A stretch of DNA of 64,000 bases. Origin: Gordionus sp. m RMFG-2023 (Eukaryota; Nematomorpha; Gordioida; Chordodea; Parachordodidae). Every line of letters begins with the position of its first letter. The stretch's first letter is position 1. The stretch covers positions 49,432,569 through 49,496,568 of the forward strand of contig NC_088776.1 in the NCBI RefSeq assembly GCF_954871325.1, read 5' to 3'. A program made the translations under genes and the position numbers. Positions 20,301 through 29,569 of the stretch are shown in pieces. The notes below the pieces were generated by a model, which worked only from the letters and a program-made list of their open reading frames with translations, made no database searches and was not told where the DNA came from.

Positions 20301-22738
20301 GCATAAATTTTCTAATGACGAAAAGCCGTTTCTCTTTATGAAGATTTTTTGGTTAATCAACAACCTGATATTTTGCTAAATATTATCAACTTAAATAACA
20401 GTCAACCGTATATCTTTAATAAAAATTTATAACGAATTTCTTTTAGCTACATCGATCACTTGTACGTATAACGATCTCTTGTGACGAATTCCTTTTAATT
20501 AAACGACTAATTATATTCTTTTACGAAATACGACCATTAATATTGATACCATTGTTTTATTGCTCTCATTCTTTGTCTTAGTCAATCGTCATTTCATACA
20601 TCCCCTTCCCCCTTTATTTAGAATTTCTTTTCAGAGTTAATTAGACTGAATTGTTGAAATTGCCCTGTCGCCTCCACTCTCCAACATCATTGTAACATTT
20701 TGAAAAATTAGAATAAGAATTGGAAGATTATAATCGTTGTTAAATAAGAAAGGTTAGAATAAAATGATACTAAATCAGACTAATATCCTCGTTAGAACTA
20801 AAATGATACTAAATCAGACTAATATCCTCGATTATATATATTTTTCTATAATATTCGTCAAATCAGAAAAGTTAGAACTAAAATGATACTAACTCTTTAT
20901 TAAATAATAAGTTAAAAATATAATCAAACTAAATTAATTAAAAAAAATTAAAATAATCAAAAATTAACATTAAAAATTATAATCAAGTTCGTAAAATCAT
21001 GATCTCCCTTTATACAAATATCCTCGAATATATATATACTTTTCTATAATTCATTTACATAATGTTTTACAAACAAACTGAAAAAAATCTTGAACTTTCT
21101 TTAATTTGAATAATCATTCTTTTTTATTCCTCTTTCTTTAAATCATTTGCATTCGAAATTTAATTCTTTTTTCTTGAGTAGATTTGAATATCCTTCGGCT
21201 TTGTAATTTGGTTTAACAATTACAACAATAATATAAAAAATTTATTTTTCTAAATATTCCTTTTATTACTACTATCAAATAAAATTATATTAAAATTAAC
21301 ATATTATATATAAAATAAAATAAAACATTATTTTATAAAAACGGAGGTGGGACTACAAATTCCCCAAAAACATGAATAGTTTTATTTTAAAATAGTTATT
21401 TGTAGATTTTGTTTTAAAAAATAGTATTCTTTTGGTTCTGATGTAAAATCTCTTATCTTATAGCCTATATTTTTTAAGAATTTTAAAGTTCCGCTTAGCA
21501 TATGTCCAAGGGAAGAGATAACGATCGGTATAAAAATATAATTTGTGAATTTGGAATATTTCATTGTTTTTTCTCGGCTATATCAACCGGATTAGAATTT
21601 AAATTTTTTGGAAAAAAAGAATATTAGTTACTTATATATAATTTTAATTAACTTATATATGCTTTTAAGTGACGATATCTCTCAGAGCTTTTATCTAGCA
21701 AAGAACATCTTTTTCACCAAAAACATCCTTTGCTAAACTAAGCAATCTCCCAATAGGAAAACTGTATGGGATAGAGGTAATTTTATGAAGAGTGGTTCAA
21801 AAGAGGGAACTCTTTGCATATTGTGAAATCTGATATGTATAATCTCAAAATATTTATTATGTAATCAATTATTTATATCATTATTTTTATCTTCATAAAT
21901 ATTATGAGATGTTCTCGCTTTGTTAAGTGATTTTTAATTAAATGTTGAGTTTACAGATGATAAAATATAGTTCCTGAGTTAATCTACGGATTAGTCTATC
22001 CTTAATTATTGTGTTTCTTTCTAGCTTCAATTACGTACTATTTTCTCTAAAAAATAAACGTAAAATACTCTTGATATAAGCTAAAATCAAACAAATATTT
22101 CCGGAGCTTGTTCTACAATATATATTTCAAGTTCTCCATCTTTGTTTTGCCTTTCCCATAATAATATCTAATTAAAATCTCAAAATTTAAATAAATAGCG
22201 AAAGGATTTGAATAATTTTTTTAAAAAAAATATATTCATTTTATTTATTCAAATTAAAAAGTTTTATATTTGTCTATATTAGTTAAAAAAATTTAAAGTA
22301 GCCAAATAAGTAGCTATAAATTAGATAGTTATTTTTTATAGCGCGCTACTTTTAATAGCTATTTTAACAGCCTTGGTGTATAAGTTTACTAATTAATAAT
22401 TAAATTACAAATTCGAATATATTATCTTTCGAATCGAGTTAAATTTATAAAATCTATCTAATATAAAAGCTAATTTAAAAAATAATTGTATTCATAATCA
22501 TATTATCTAGTAGGACTCATTTTAGAAAAATAAATGATTGCAATATAATATTTTATTTTCTCAAATTTTTAAATGAAATATTACCTATTTGAAATATTTG
22601 TTGTTTGAATTTCATGGTTTCTATAATGCAATTACTCGGGTAAAAATAATGGAAATAAAACATAATCGACAGAACAAACAAGATGAGCCCACAGAATAAA
22701 ATCTTGGAATTGCAAATGCGTTTAAACTTAATCATCAT
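8217..22738 (-). CDS. NDST: Heparan sulfate N-deacetylase/N-sulfotransferase, 10 exons, C-terminus missing
   Basis: Bifunctional Golgi enzyme that removes acetyl from N-acetylglucosamine in heparan sulfate and then N-sulfates the freed amine using PAPS. Exons on the minus strand: 22738-22585, 17824-17226, 15272-14736, 13349-13220, 12909-12797, 10691-10506, 10456-10334, 10287-10105, 8528-8432, 8337-8217. Every junction has GT/AG and the phases match (1,0,0,1,0,0,0,0,1,2). The 747 codons cover a membrane anchor (about residues 12-33), the NDST N-terminal/deacetylase region with [10 protein letters not shown] (about 409-418), a His-x3-His in [31 protein letters not shown], and the sulfotransferase start [20 protein letters not shown]. 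These line up in order with vertebrate NDST1/2 (about 880 residues). The rest of the sulfotransferase domain was not found below 8217. Start: first ATG after an in-frame upstream TAG. Family recognised from memory of the alignment. Very confident of the family, less of paralogue number. Confidence 0.93.
8432..8528 (-). CDS. NDST: NDST exon 9: PAPS-binding loop of the sulfotransferase domain
   Basis: Encodes [17 protein letters not shown] then [16 protein letters not shown]. The GPQKTGTT loop binds the 5'-phosphosulfate of PAPS, and its Lys is the catalytic base in the family; it is present here. The exon ends after the first base of the second Gly codon, and exon 10 supplies the rest. Confidence 0.93.
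8529..10104. other. NDST intron 8, 1.58 kb
   Basis: AT-rich with no recognised element or coding motif. Bounded by AAG|GTAAAC and ACATCAG. Confidence 0.8.
10105..10287 (-). CDS. NDST: NDST exon 8: MTHxxN segment
   Basis: 61 codons, phase 0. [20 protein letters not shown] and [19 protein letters not shown] match vertebrate [20 protein letters not shown] and LAQKYFQIFSEEKDPLWQ, the end of the deacetylase half. Confidence 0.94.
10334..10456 (-). CDS. NDST: NDST exon 7: VLPRQ segment
   Basis: 41 codons between ATTCACAG and AAG|GTAAAT. Starts [11 protein letters not shown], equivalent to vertebrate VLPRQTCGLFT. The remainder is weakly conserved. The following intron is 46 bp, the shortest in the gene. 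Confidence 0.9.
10506..10691 (-). CDS. NDST: NDST exon 6: [10 protein letters not shown] to GFIFNG
   Basis: 62 codons in phase 0. [20 protein letters not shown] and [19 protein letters not shown] are near matches to vertebrate ...TDMGYAVAPHHSGVYP... and VTSTEEYPHLKPARYRRGF. Donor TCG|GTAATT. The intron to exon 7 is only 49 bp. Confidence 0.94.
10692..12796. other. NDST intron 5, 2.1 kb
   Basis: Mostly unannotatable AT-rich DNA, plus a MITE-like segment at about 12055-12390. Confidence 0.8.
12055..12390. mobile_element. hAT-type MITE remnant (GGCGTAGCC end)
   Basis: Begins TAGGCGTAGCCAAAATTTTG and holds G-runs at 12077-12084, 12317-12330 and 12380-12390. The internal wording (TTTATTGGAGATTTTTT, AAGCAAATATCC) resembles the better-defined copies at 13735-14121 and 62681-62990. 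The right terminus is blurred. Confidence 0.45.
12797..12909 (-). CDS. NDST: NDST exon 5: FPHxxSH metal-binding segment
   Basis: Encodes [19 protein letters not shown] followed by [17 protein letters not shown], matching vertebrate [20 protein letters not shown]. The His-x3-His pair known in the family to bind the deacetylase metal is kept, although MW is replaced by SF. Acceptor GATAG, donor AAA|GTATTA. The phases (2 bases carried in, 0 out) fit exons 4 and 6. Confidence 0.9.
13220..13349 (-). CDS. NDST: NDST exon 4: NFTxNLGYSG segment
   Basis: Acceptor AATTAG, donor A|GTGAGA. Encodes [17 protein letters not shown] then [13 protein letters not shown], matching vertebrate ...IPNFTFNLGYSGKFFHTG. 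Starts in phase 0 and ends in phase 1, compatible with both neighbours. Too short for a plain ORF scan; found by homology. Confidence 0.9.
13735..14121. mobile_element. MITE, hAT-like, near-perfect 8-bp TSD
   Basis: Left end CGTAGGTGTAGTCACGAATT, right end GGTTACGCGCCTG. Flanks TGATCTAA and TGATCTAC differ at one base. G-rich tracts sit just inside both ends. Lies in NDST intron 3 and is related to 62681-62990 (shared TTCCCCATAAATTTTATTGG). Confidence 0.65.
14736..15272 (-). CDS. NDST: NDST exon 3: deacetylase domain with IDDIFVG motif
   Basis: 179 codons, phase 0 at both ends, acceptor ATATAG and donor AAA|GTAAAT. Ends with [17 protein letters not shown], the hallmark NDST segment (vertebrate VDIDDIFVG); the second Asp is a metal ligand in the family. 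The upstream part ([23 protein letters not shown]-like [11 protein letters not shown]) corresponds to the region before the deacetylase active site. Confidence 0.92.
15870..16547. mobile_element. Foldback element, third copy of the GGGATATGGAATC family, in NDST intron 2
   Basis: The right end, read on the minus strand, is GTCGTATTGGGATATGGAAT, identical to termini of the 28-35 kb elements. The left end TTTCGCATTGTGATATAGAA is a diverged version, and the match extends inward (ACTAAGGGCAATTTAAAAAT vs ACCAAGGGCGATTTAAAAAA). A G+C-rich GGCCGGGCC-type segment (about 16120-16446) is nested inside. Confidence 0.6.
16120..16446. mobile_element. GGCCGGG-type MITE nested in the foldback copy
   Basis: Blocks of GGGCCGGGTCGGG and GGCCGGGCCGGG spaced by A/T runs, same style as 159-280 and 50636-50904. 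Ends are too diverged to place a target duplication. Confidence 0.4.
17226..17824 (-). CDS. NDST: NDST exon 2: N-terminal luminal region
   Basis: Reads through 599 bases without a stop from a CTATAG acceptor to a GAG|GTAAA donor. [15 protein letters not shown] and later [16 protein letters not shown] match the NDST N-terminal pattern (vertebrate LVLVFVES..., FALIIYENILKYVNL...). Compared with vertebrate enzymes the stretch between these motifs and the stretch after them look longer, an insertion typical of a divergent lineage. Confidence 0.88.
18166..18576 (-). repeat. LTR copy A
   Basis: 411 bp, TG...CA ends in either reading direction. Its left flank ATAAT equals the flank to the right of copy C. 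Most of its sequence recurs in copy C. Confidence 0.75.
19451..19795 (-). repeat. LTR copy B, shorter
   Basis: 345 bp. Shares both ends and most of the body with copies A and C but is shorter near the ACAACA end. Sits between the two internal regions without a flanking duplication of its own. Confidence 0.7.
20691..21227 (-). repeat. LTR copy C, longer
   Basis: 537 bp. Longer than A because a short stretch containing AAATGATACTAAATCAGAC is repeated within it. Followed by ATAAT, the mate of the duplication at the left edge of copy A. Confidence 0.7.
21382..21600 (-). pseudogene. Possible LINE C-terminal fragment
   Basis: Reads [20 protein letters not shown] then [10 protein letters not shown], resembling the IPIVIGxLG...L...IG pattern found after the reverse transcriptase domain in several non-LTR retrotransposons. 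Lies inside the hAT of NDST intron 1 and is not phase-compatible or needed for NDST. No RT core is adjacent. Confidence 0.4.
22585..22738 (-). CDS. NDST: NDST exon 1: start codon and signal anchor
   Basis: Begins [10 protein letters not shown], a short basic cytoplasmic tail, followed by a hydrophobic stretch ([17 protein letters not shown]) typical of a type II Golgi anchor. Ends in phase 1 at a GGTAAT donor. An in-frame TAG lies just upstream of the first ATG (22738), which fixes this start. The leftover G joins the AT of exon 2 to make an Asp codon, so exons 1 and 2 splice directly across a 4.76-kb intron filled with mobile DNA. Confidence 0.85.
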
Positions 22739-23370
22739 AATTTGAAATAAATGTTGTTTGATAGTCTAAATATAAACAAAGTAAATGTTAGATATATAGT
22801 AAAATATATAACTTTTGCTTGCCATAAATATGTTTTATATTTAAATATAAAAAATGTTAAATTAATTAAATATTTCTTTACATCAAAATTAATATAAAAT
22901 TCCAGTGGAAGTTTCGGAGCACTGTGAACGAATCTAAGGAGTTTTATTTTGTTAGATAGTTCTATTCAGAGGTCTGCATTAGGCGGGTTTTTGGACCAAA
23001 AGCCCTCCCACCAAATGTTTAAAAAATTTAATCCGCCTGCCCATTATTATTTACCCGCCCGCCCGCCAATTAGTCTAAAATTTTTTACCCGCCCACCCAT
23101 TATTTATAAAAATTAACCAAAGCCCGCTATTATAAAATCTTATGGCCATCTTATAAAAAAAAATTCAGCATTACACCTCTACAAAAAGTTTTTAGGAAAT
23201 TACTAAATTTAGCATAAAAAAATATTCAATTTAAATTATGGATAATTTATTTGATCAAATAAAATATTTATGAAAATAATATAAATATACAATGTTGTGA
23301 TGATTTAATGAAACATATTGACGATTAAATTCAAACCCATTCATATAAAATTATAATATTTGCAAAAATA

Positions 23371-24454
23371 CAGAGTTGTTAAGGATCGCCCTCTTTTTAA
23401 AATTGGGGAGCGGGAGCTAGCTCCTTTTAGGGTGGGAGTGGAGGAGCGCCGCTCCACCGCTCCTTTAAATTTAATGTATAAATTAAATTATTTTTTAAAT
23501 ATTAATAATATTTATTAATTAAATTTAATAAAAATGAAATTTTATTTAATTTAAATTTATCCATTATTAAATGTTTAGCCGAGTTTTATATTGGTTTTTC
23601 ATCTAATCATTTTAAATATTAAACATCAAGTTTTCCTTTTTATATTGAAAATTTTTTGGAAAATTTTGTAAGTCATATTAATATTCGTTTTATAGATATA
23701 TAATAAAAAATAGTTTTAGATATTATGGATTTAGATATCATAGATGAAGAAATCGAATTTCCATTTCCATCATTCAAAAAATATTTTAAACTTCTAAAAG
23801 ATGTTGATCCAAATGATCAAACAAATTACGGGCAAAATGTCTTTTGTGTTTAAATAAAACTATTTAATTTTCAAAAGTGAGCAGCTTCAATCTAAAAAAG
23901 CATCTAAAAGTAAAAAATCTTTCTTTTAAATACAAATTATTTTGGAAGATTTTTTTAGATTCCATGAAATTGATCATCAGGAAGATAATATATTGGACAA
24001 ATATTTTTTAATAATGATACCAAAATGACTATTCTTGATCAATTCCCTGAACTAAAAAATATCTTTATAAAATACAATATCCTGCTTCCCTTTAGTGCTC
24101 CTGTGGAATGCCTATTTAGTATTGCAAAACAGGTCTTAGGGGAGAGGCGTGGATGTTTGATAGATTCTAATTTAAAATTTATTACATTTAAAAGCTAATA
24201 AAAGGTTATAAATATTTTGATAGATAATTTAATATAAATAAAGCTTTTTGATAAAAAAAAATAAGATTTTATTTCATATACCCTCTAAAAAAATGAAAAT
24301 CAAAGGAGCGGTTATGGAGTGGCACTCCATTATTTGGAGCGGGAGCTAGCTCCTTTTTAAAATTTAGTAGTGGGAGCGGGAGCTAGCTCCTTTTGAGAAG
24401 GTAAGAGCGGGAGCGGGAGCTAGATACTTTTAAAAAGGAGCGTTAACAACTCTG
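23371..24454 (+). mobile_element. hAT element nested in 22967-25036, TSD CAAAAATA
   Basis: Ends CAGAGTTGTTAAGGATCGCC and CGTTAACAACTCTG with exact duplication CAAAAATA on both sides. Subterminal GGGAGCGGGAGCTAGCTCC repeats occur at both ends. Near the right end the plus strand encodes LLPFSAPVECLFSIAKQVLG, a hAT dimerisation domain (24085-24200). Only part of the transposase remains. Confidence 0.9.
24085..24200 (+). pseudogene. hAT transposase C-terminal fragment
   Basis: NILLPFSAPVECLFSIAKQV then RRGCLIDSNLKFITFKS, the conserved hAT C-terminal pattern (P.SSAPVERLFS...LLFLK). Belongs to the 23371-24454 element. Confidence 0.75.
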
Positions 24455-25044
24455 CAAAAATAATTAAAATAACAAAAAGAATAATAAAAGAAATTTCAAT
24501 AATGCTTTGTCTATATTTTAATTATTTTTCCAATATTATAATTTTATATGAATGGGTTTGAATTTAATCGTCAATATGTTTCATTAAATCATCACAACAC
24601 TGTAAAATTGATATTATATGTAATTAATAATGCAAAAATAATAATGAATCGACATTTTCTGGATTCAAACACGTTCGTTCTTCTTTGTTCTAAAAACCTT
24701 ACAGCAATGCTAAATCCTTTCAGCAGAAGCACTAGTTGCAGGAATTGCCAATATTTTTCTTGCTAATCATGATAGCTTTGGTCTCTTGCCTTTTGTTTCC
24801 ATCAAAGTAGTTTTAAATATATAAAAAGTTAATTTATTTAAGAAAAAAGTTTTTATGATACCAAAAATGGACATTTTATTTTTTAATATCCGAAAGAGTT
24901 CATAGGAAGAAATTTTTATTAATATTTATTTAAATGATTTTAATTTTTTTTAACCCGCTCGCCTACTGTTTAAATTTCTTAACCCGCCCACTTAAATGGG
25001 TAGGCGAGCCGAAACCCCTCCTAATGCAGACTTGTAGTTCTATT

Positions 25045-26116
25045 CTTATAAGTGAGTCAAAGGTCTCTAAAAATGGGAAAAAATTTGAAAAATAAATTAA
25101 AATTTTATATTTTTAGTTAAATTATGCGAAAAATACTAAGTAAATAAGCCATAGAATTTTATCATTACCATTTTAAAGTAAAATATCTATAAAAATTTTT
25201 GGAAAATATTTTAAATAAATCTTTTTACTTGTAAATTTATTAATTCTTGTGCTGTGCAAATAGTAAATTCCTTTTTCTCAAGCCTTGGAGTGGGCATGTT
25301 CTTTCTTTTTTTATTTATATATTATTTATTTATAATTTTTTCGTTTTTTTAAAAAAAAGCGTTATTAATTTTCTTTTATAGAAATGAAAAGGATTAGAGG
25401 CGGCCGGGGAGCATGCAAGCCCTAAAAGACAAACGTCAATAAATAAAAACTACTTGATGCTATTAAATAAATAATATCTCATTTTATTCCACTTTATTTT
25501 AATATTACACATATAAATAATTTTTTTTAAATTTAACTTTTTTGTAACAGTATTAATTATTAAGAAAAAATAATCTGAGAAAGGATGAGCTACACCCGGA
25601 GAAGTATGAGTTTTCCCATGTAGCGCTTTTGAATTGCAAAATATTAATTATTTTAAAATATATAAATTATTGCAACTTCTTTATTGATAAAAATAAGCAA
25701 TCATGGAAAATAATTTTAAAAATTAGTGAAATTTATTAACAATTTAAACAAATAAAGAATTTAAAATTGCAACAGGATCCTTGTGCCCAAAAAAGCAATT
25801 ACGTGGATCAAAGACCCATAACCATTTTAGATTTTATTAGAAAATTGTATAATATAGTTTCTTGCACTTTCTTGAATATTTGTCTTGATGTAAACAATTT
25901 AAAATCTTGTTCATTTCCTGATTTATATCATTTTACTGTTGCATAACCTAAGATTATTTTCAAAGGTTAGCATGGACGGATCTTCATTTCTTCATGATTT
26001 CATCATTTGTTAGTTGTTTCACTTTTTAATATAATTAATTTCTTACCATATTTAAATATCAATAAGGAAAATTAAATTAAAAAATGGAAACTCTAAAGGC
26101 TAATTAATATGAACTT
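25045..26116. other. Gene-free stretch with a G+C-rich TE scar
   Basis: AT-rich. A short GGCGGCCGGGGAGCATG segment near 25400 looks like a transposon subterminal piece. Nothing else recognised. Confidence 0.4.
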
Positions 26117-26124
26117 CTGAAAAG

Positions 26125-27095
26125 CAGGTCTACAAAAAACGAATCAAATAATTGCGCTATTCGTATTCCTACGAATCGAATAATATATTATTCGTATTCA
26201 TACAATAAAATCATTATTCGATTCGAAAATTTTAATATTATAAAAAATAAATTATTTTTTTGCTTAAAAAATTATAAACAGATGTAGATGTTTTAAAATG
26301 ACACTTCTAAAGATTCTCTAAACTAATTGTCATTAGCATATCAAAATTTACAGAAAATAAACGAAATAAAACCCAATGATGATTTCATATAACGTTATCC
26401 AAACAAATAGACCAAAGAAACCCTATTTTTAGAATTATAAATGCTTATAAAAATATCTAAATTATTACTTCAATCTAATACTCAAAAAAAAATAATTATG
26501 CTAGATCCGAATTTGACAGTAACCAATTTTTTAAGCATAAAGTTTTTCTAATAGTTTCTTCCTTCAAAGACATTTTTGTCCCTATTGAGAATAACCGGTC
26601 ACATGAAGCCGAAGATCCCTGAATGGACAATATATCTTTCAACAACACGGGAAAAAGGTTACCAAATGGAAAAGGATTTTTCTAATCAAAGAATAAGAAC
26701 TCGTTTCATGCAAGGAGTAAAAGATTAGAAAGTAGCAGGTACTCCAGATTTGACTTGTTCATAACACTAAAAATGATTGAAGAAATTATTTATCATACAA
26801 TGAAAAAATTAAAATTAATAGTATATTGACCAATAAGAAAGTTCTACTAATGAAGTCGATGTAACAGAATTCAAGGACACTAGGAAAGTTTAATTATTTC
26901 TTTTTTATTATTTGCTTACGATTTACTAATATTAACGAAAAAATACGAAAAATTACAAATATTTGTAAATAATATAATTCCGAATAATACGAATAATTTG
27001 GAATAATACAAATAATTCGAATCAATTAGTAAAAAGTTTACTATTCGACAAATATTTTTCCTCATATTCATAAAAAATTATTCGTTTTAGGCCTA
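26125..27095 (-). mobile_element. hAT element (ACGAATAATTCG family)
   Basis: Ends CAGGTCTACAAAAAACGAAT and, on the minus strand, TAGGCCTAAAACGAATAATT. Flanks CTGAAAAG and CAGAAAAG agree at seven of eight bases. Subterminal ATTCG repeats. The minus strand at about 26500-26640 reads GSSASCDRLFSIGTKMSLKE, a hAT dimerisation domain. Confidence 0.75.
26495..26640 (-). pseudogene. hAT transposase C-terminal fragment
   Basis: GSSASCDRLFSIGTKM then TIRKTLCLKNWLLSNSDLA-stop. The SASxxRLFS core is diagnostic. The rest of the transposase is lost or too decayed to read. Confidence 0.75.
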
Positions 27096-27103
27096 CAGAA
27101 AAG

Positions 27104-28192
27104 TACCCCAGACTCTAAATTAAAATTTAATTTTATAATAGTTTAAACCAAGGTTTTACATTTGCTAAAAATTTATCTTTTTTTTTATCTTCAAAGATTT
27201 TTTGCTCAAATTTTGGGTGAAAAAAATCTTCAAATGAAGACTTTTGCTAAACTTTGGTTTATGCATGTTTTTTGTTCAAATAAAGAATGATTTTATATAG
27301 AATAGGATATAATCTTTTATATAAGATAATTATTAAATAAATAAAACCTGTATTATTTTTTATTTTTGATGAATTGCAGCAATTAAAAAGTTACTTTTGA
27401 AGGTAAAATCATACATGTGTTACAAAATTTATGTGATTCGATATTAAAAAAAAAAATTATAGTCAACTATTAGAGTTGAGTGCTCTATAAACCACAAGGC
27501 CGGTCTCCCCTATTAATAATAATATACACTCATTCCTGATTCTGATCACTTATTTTATACAAATAATAAAATTTTTAAAATAAAATCATATCCTTAAAAG
27601 GAGTAAACACGATATGGGCCTGATTTTAATATTAATTATTCCAATCAAAATACATGATAACAGTCACTCGCTTCTTATATTTTCAAGGTTAATGTTAAAT
27701 ACTGCTAAGTCGACATATAGAAATTTTATGCACTACCTAATGTGCTAAACAACAATCAATTATTTTTTGAGAGATAGAATCACGAGATCGCCCCCGATAT
27801 TTCATATATTTCAAACATATTTTCAATTTTTTTCTAGAAGATAAAAAAGATGAAAGAAAATGATAATATTGAATATGAATCAGGAAATGCCTGCCACGGA
27901 GAACGAAATATTAGTAATTGAATGACAATGAATTTAAAAAATATTATAAAATTAATAGTTTAGATTTATTTTACTATTATATACAAAATAAAGTTAATAT
28001 TGTCTTAAAAAACATTTATTTGGATTTTACAATATTTGACCGGTCAAATATAGGTCAATTGACTAAATCGTATTTAAACGGCAAAATACACAACTCTTTT
28101 TATCTAAAAATTAATTGATAACCTCAAAAAATTTACCTTACCCGTTGCCTACCCCATTTAATAAATTTATAGGCAAGATGCTCCTTCCACCT
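27104..28192. other. AT-rich DNA with one MITE end
   Basis: CCGGTCTCCCCTA near 27500 is a terminus of the 5292-6195 MITE family. A plus-strand frame at 27918-28118 has no recognisable similarity and is probably chance. Confidence 0.4.
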
Positions 28193-28560
28193 GTCATATT
28201 GGGATATGGAATCATGTGGGATTCGGAATCCCAACGTGGGGATTCGTTTTATTCTAGAACTTTTTTTTAAAATATTTTTTTAAAAAATAAGAAAATATTC
28301 CGAATCCCTATAAAAATAAAATAATATAATTACTTTTTCTTCTCTTTTTTTGCGGCTGGCACCTTATAATTAAAAGGCCAAAATAAGGGATTTAAAAAGA
28401 GAATTTAAAAAAAAGTAAAAAGTATAAAATTAAGGCATATAATATATAATAAGGGATGAGGTTAAAACTTTTTTGTTTTAAAAAATATATATATTTATAA
28501 AAAATCCGAATTATTGCAAAAATTATTCAATGCAATATGGCATTTCGTTGAACATTTAAG

Positions 28561-28995
28561 CAGGGACCCGAACCGTTATTTATAACGATTCAGTTTGGTT
28601 ACGGTTCAGTATTTAAAAAATTATAATGGTTACGTTTTGGTTACGGTTCTTGAGAAGAAATTTATAAAGGTTCGGTTCGGTTCAGCTAATTATAAAGGTT
28701 TATAAAGGTTCATTACGGTTAGGAATTTTTTTTTATTGAAGCAACACCATCTTCTAATTTATTTTTATTATAAGCATCTATGAATTATATATAAAAAAAA
28801 ATATATAAGATTCAAAATAACTCATTTTTAAATATATTATTTGAACTTATAATATTTTCAAATATAAATAAATTCCTTTTTGTTCGTTGTGACGATAACA
28901 CAAATTTTAGTCCCGAAAAAGCCCTTTCTACAGAAACTTGTGTTGCGGGAACCTCCAGTACTATAAGAGCACGTTTATATAATTTTGGATATTCA
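28561..28995 (-). pseudogene. hAT transposase C-terminal fragment, unit 1
   Basis: Follows the CAGGGACCCGAACCG motif. Minus strand encodes VPATQVSVERAFSGLKF then SSQRTKRN. Same domain recurs at 33080-33175 (minus) and 34540-34660 (plus), part of the inverted arms. Confidence 0.7.
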
Positions 28996-29569
28996 AATTA
29001 TTTCCATTTCTAAAATATAAAAACTGAACCGGTTTAACCGTTTTTTATAAAGGTTCTTTTTACTCCTTCAAAAAATAATTATATCGGTTACGGTTATGGT
29101 TCAGATATTTATAACAAAAATAAATTTTTAAAAAAATTTTTTTTAAGGGGATTCGAATCATTTTTTAAAAAACAATTAAATTATATTTTCTTTTGCCGCA
29201 TGGCTGGCACCAGAAAATTTTATTTTTTAGAGATATTTAATATGTATTACTTTTATGCTTTTTAAATCATTAAATATTCGAAAAAATGGTTTTAATATAA
29301 AATTTCTTCTCAAGAACAGTAACCAAAACGCAACCATTATAAATTTTTACATACAGAACCGTAACCAAACTGAACCCTTATAAATAACGGTTCGGGTCCA
29401 GGGTTGCCAGGTCAAAATTTTCAAATTGTGGGAGAAATTAGGTATTTTGTGGGAGAAATATAAAAATTGTGGGAGAAATTGCTAAAAAAATTTTTTTTGC
29501 GGGCCTTGGGCCCGCAAAGGCGCGGCCTGCGGCCGGGATTTAGAATTGACTTAGTTATCCGCTTATTAT

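Larger units (their letters stand above)
18166..21227 (-). mobile_element. Non-autonomous LTR retroelement with three LTRs and two internal regions
   Basis: LTR (18166-18576), internal (18577-19450), LTR (19451-19795), internal (19796-20690), LTR (20691-21227). The outer edges are flanked by the 5-bp duplication ATAAT. LTRs run TGTAACATTTTG...ACAACA. On the minus strand a purine tract (GTGGAAGGG) directly precedes an LTR, suggesting minus-strand orientation. The two internal regions are similar to each other and show no gag or pol coding, so it resembles a TRIM/LARD. It is an old fossil. Confidence 0.75.
17893..22375. mobile_element. hAT element filling most of NDST intron 1 (AGTAGCGCGCTA family)
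   Basis: Left end CAATGCTATTGATGG... leads to AAAAAGTAGCACTCTATAGC. The right end on the minus strand is CAAGGCTGTTAAAATAGC leading to AAAAGTAGCGCGCTAT. Flanks GAATATAA and GTGTATAA match at six of eight positions. The element carries the LTR array at 18166-21227. The same terminal motif bounds 42376-43883, where a BED-finger transposase is still visible. Confidence 0.6.
22967..25036. mobile_element. hAT element with 8-bp TSD GTTCTATT
   Basis: Ends CAGAGGTCTGCATTAGGCGG and, on the minus strand, TACAAGTCTGCATTAGGAGG. Exact duplication GTTCTATT at 22959-22966 and 25037-25044. Subterminal CCCGCC-rich tracts are mirrored at both ends. Lies just upstream of NDST exon 1, so it could influence the promoter. 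Interrupted by a second hAT. Confidence 0.85.

Noticed and set aside
21382-21564. Candidate extra NDST exon with a hydrophobic stretch
   Set aside because: Exons 1 and 2 already join in phase without it, it lies inside a transposon, and its IPIVIS-LG pattern suits a LINE C-terminus better.
27463-27510. tRNA-like reading TAGAGCACTCAACTCTAATAG on the minus strand
   Set aside because: An anticodon-like stem can be drawn, but there is no T arm or acceptor stem, and the sequence abuts a MITE end.
27918-28118. Plus-strand frame MNDNEFKKYYKINSLD
   Set aside because: No similarity, no clear splice partner and AT-driven amino acid content; probably chance.
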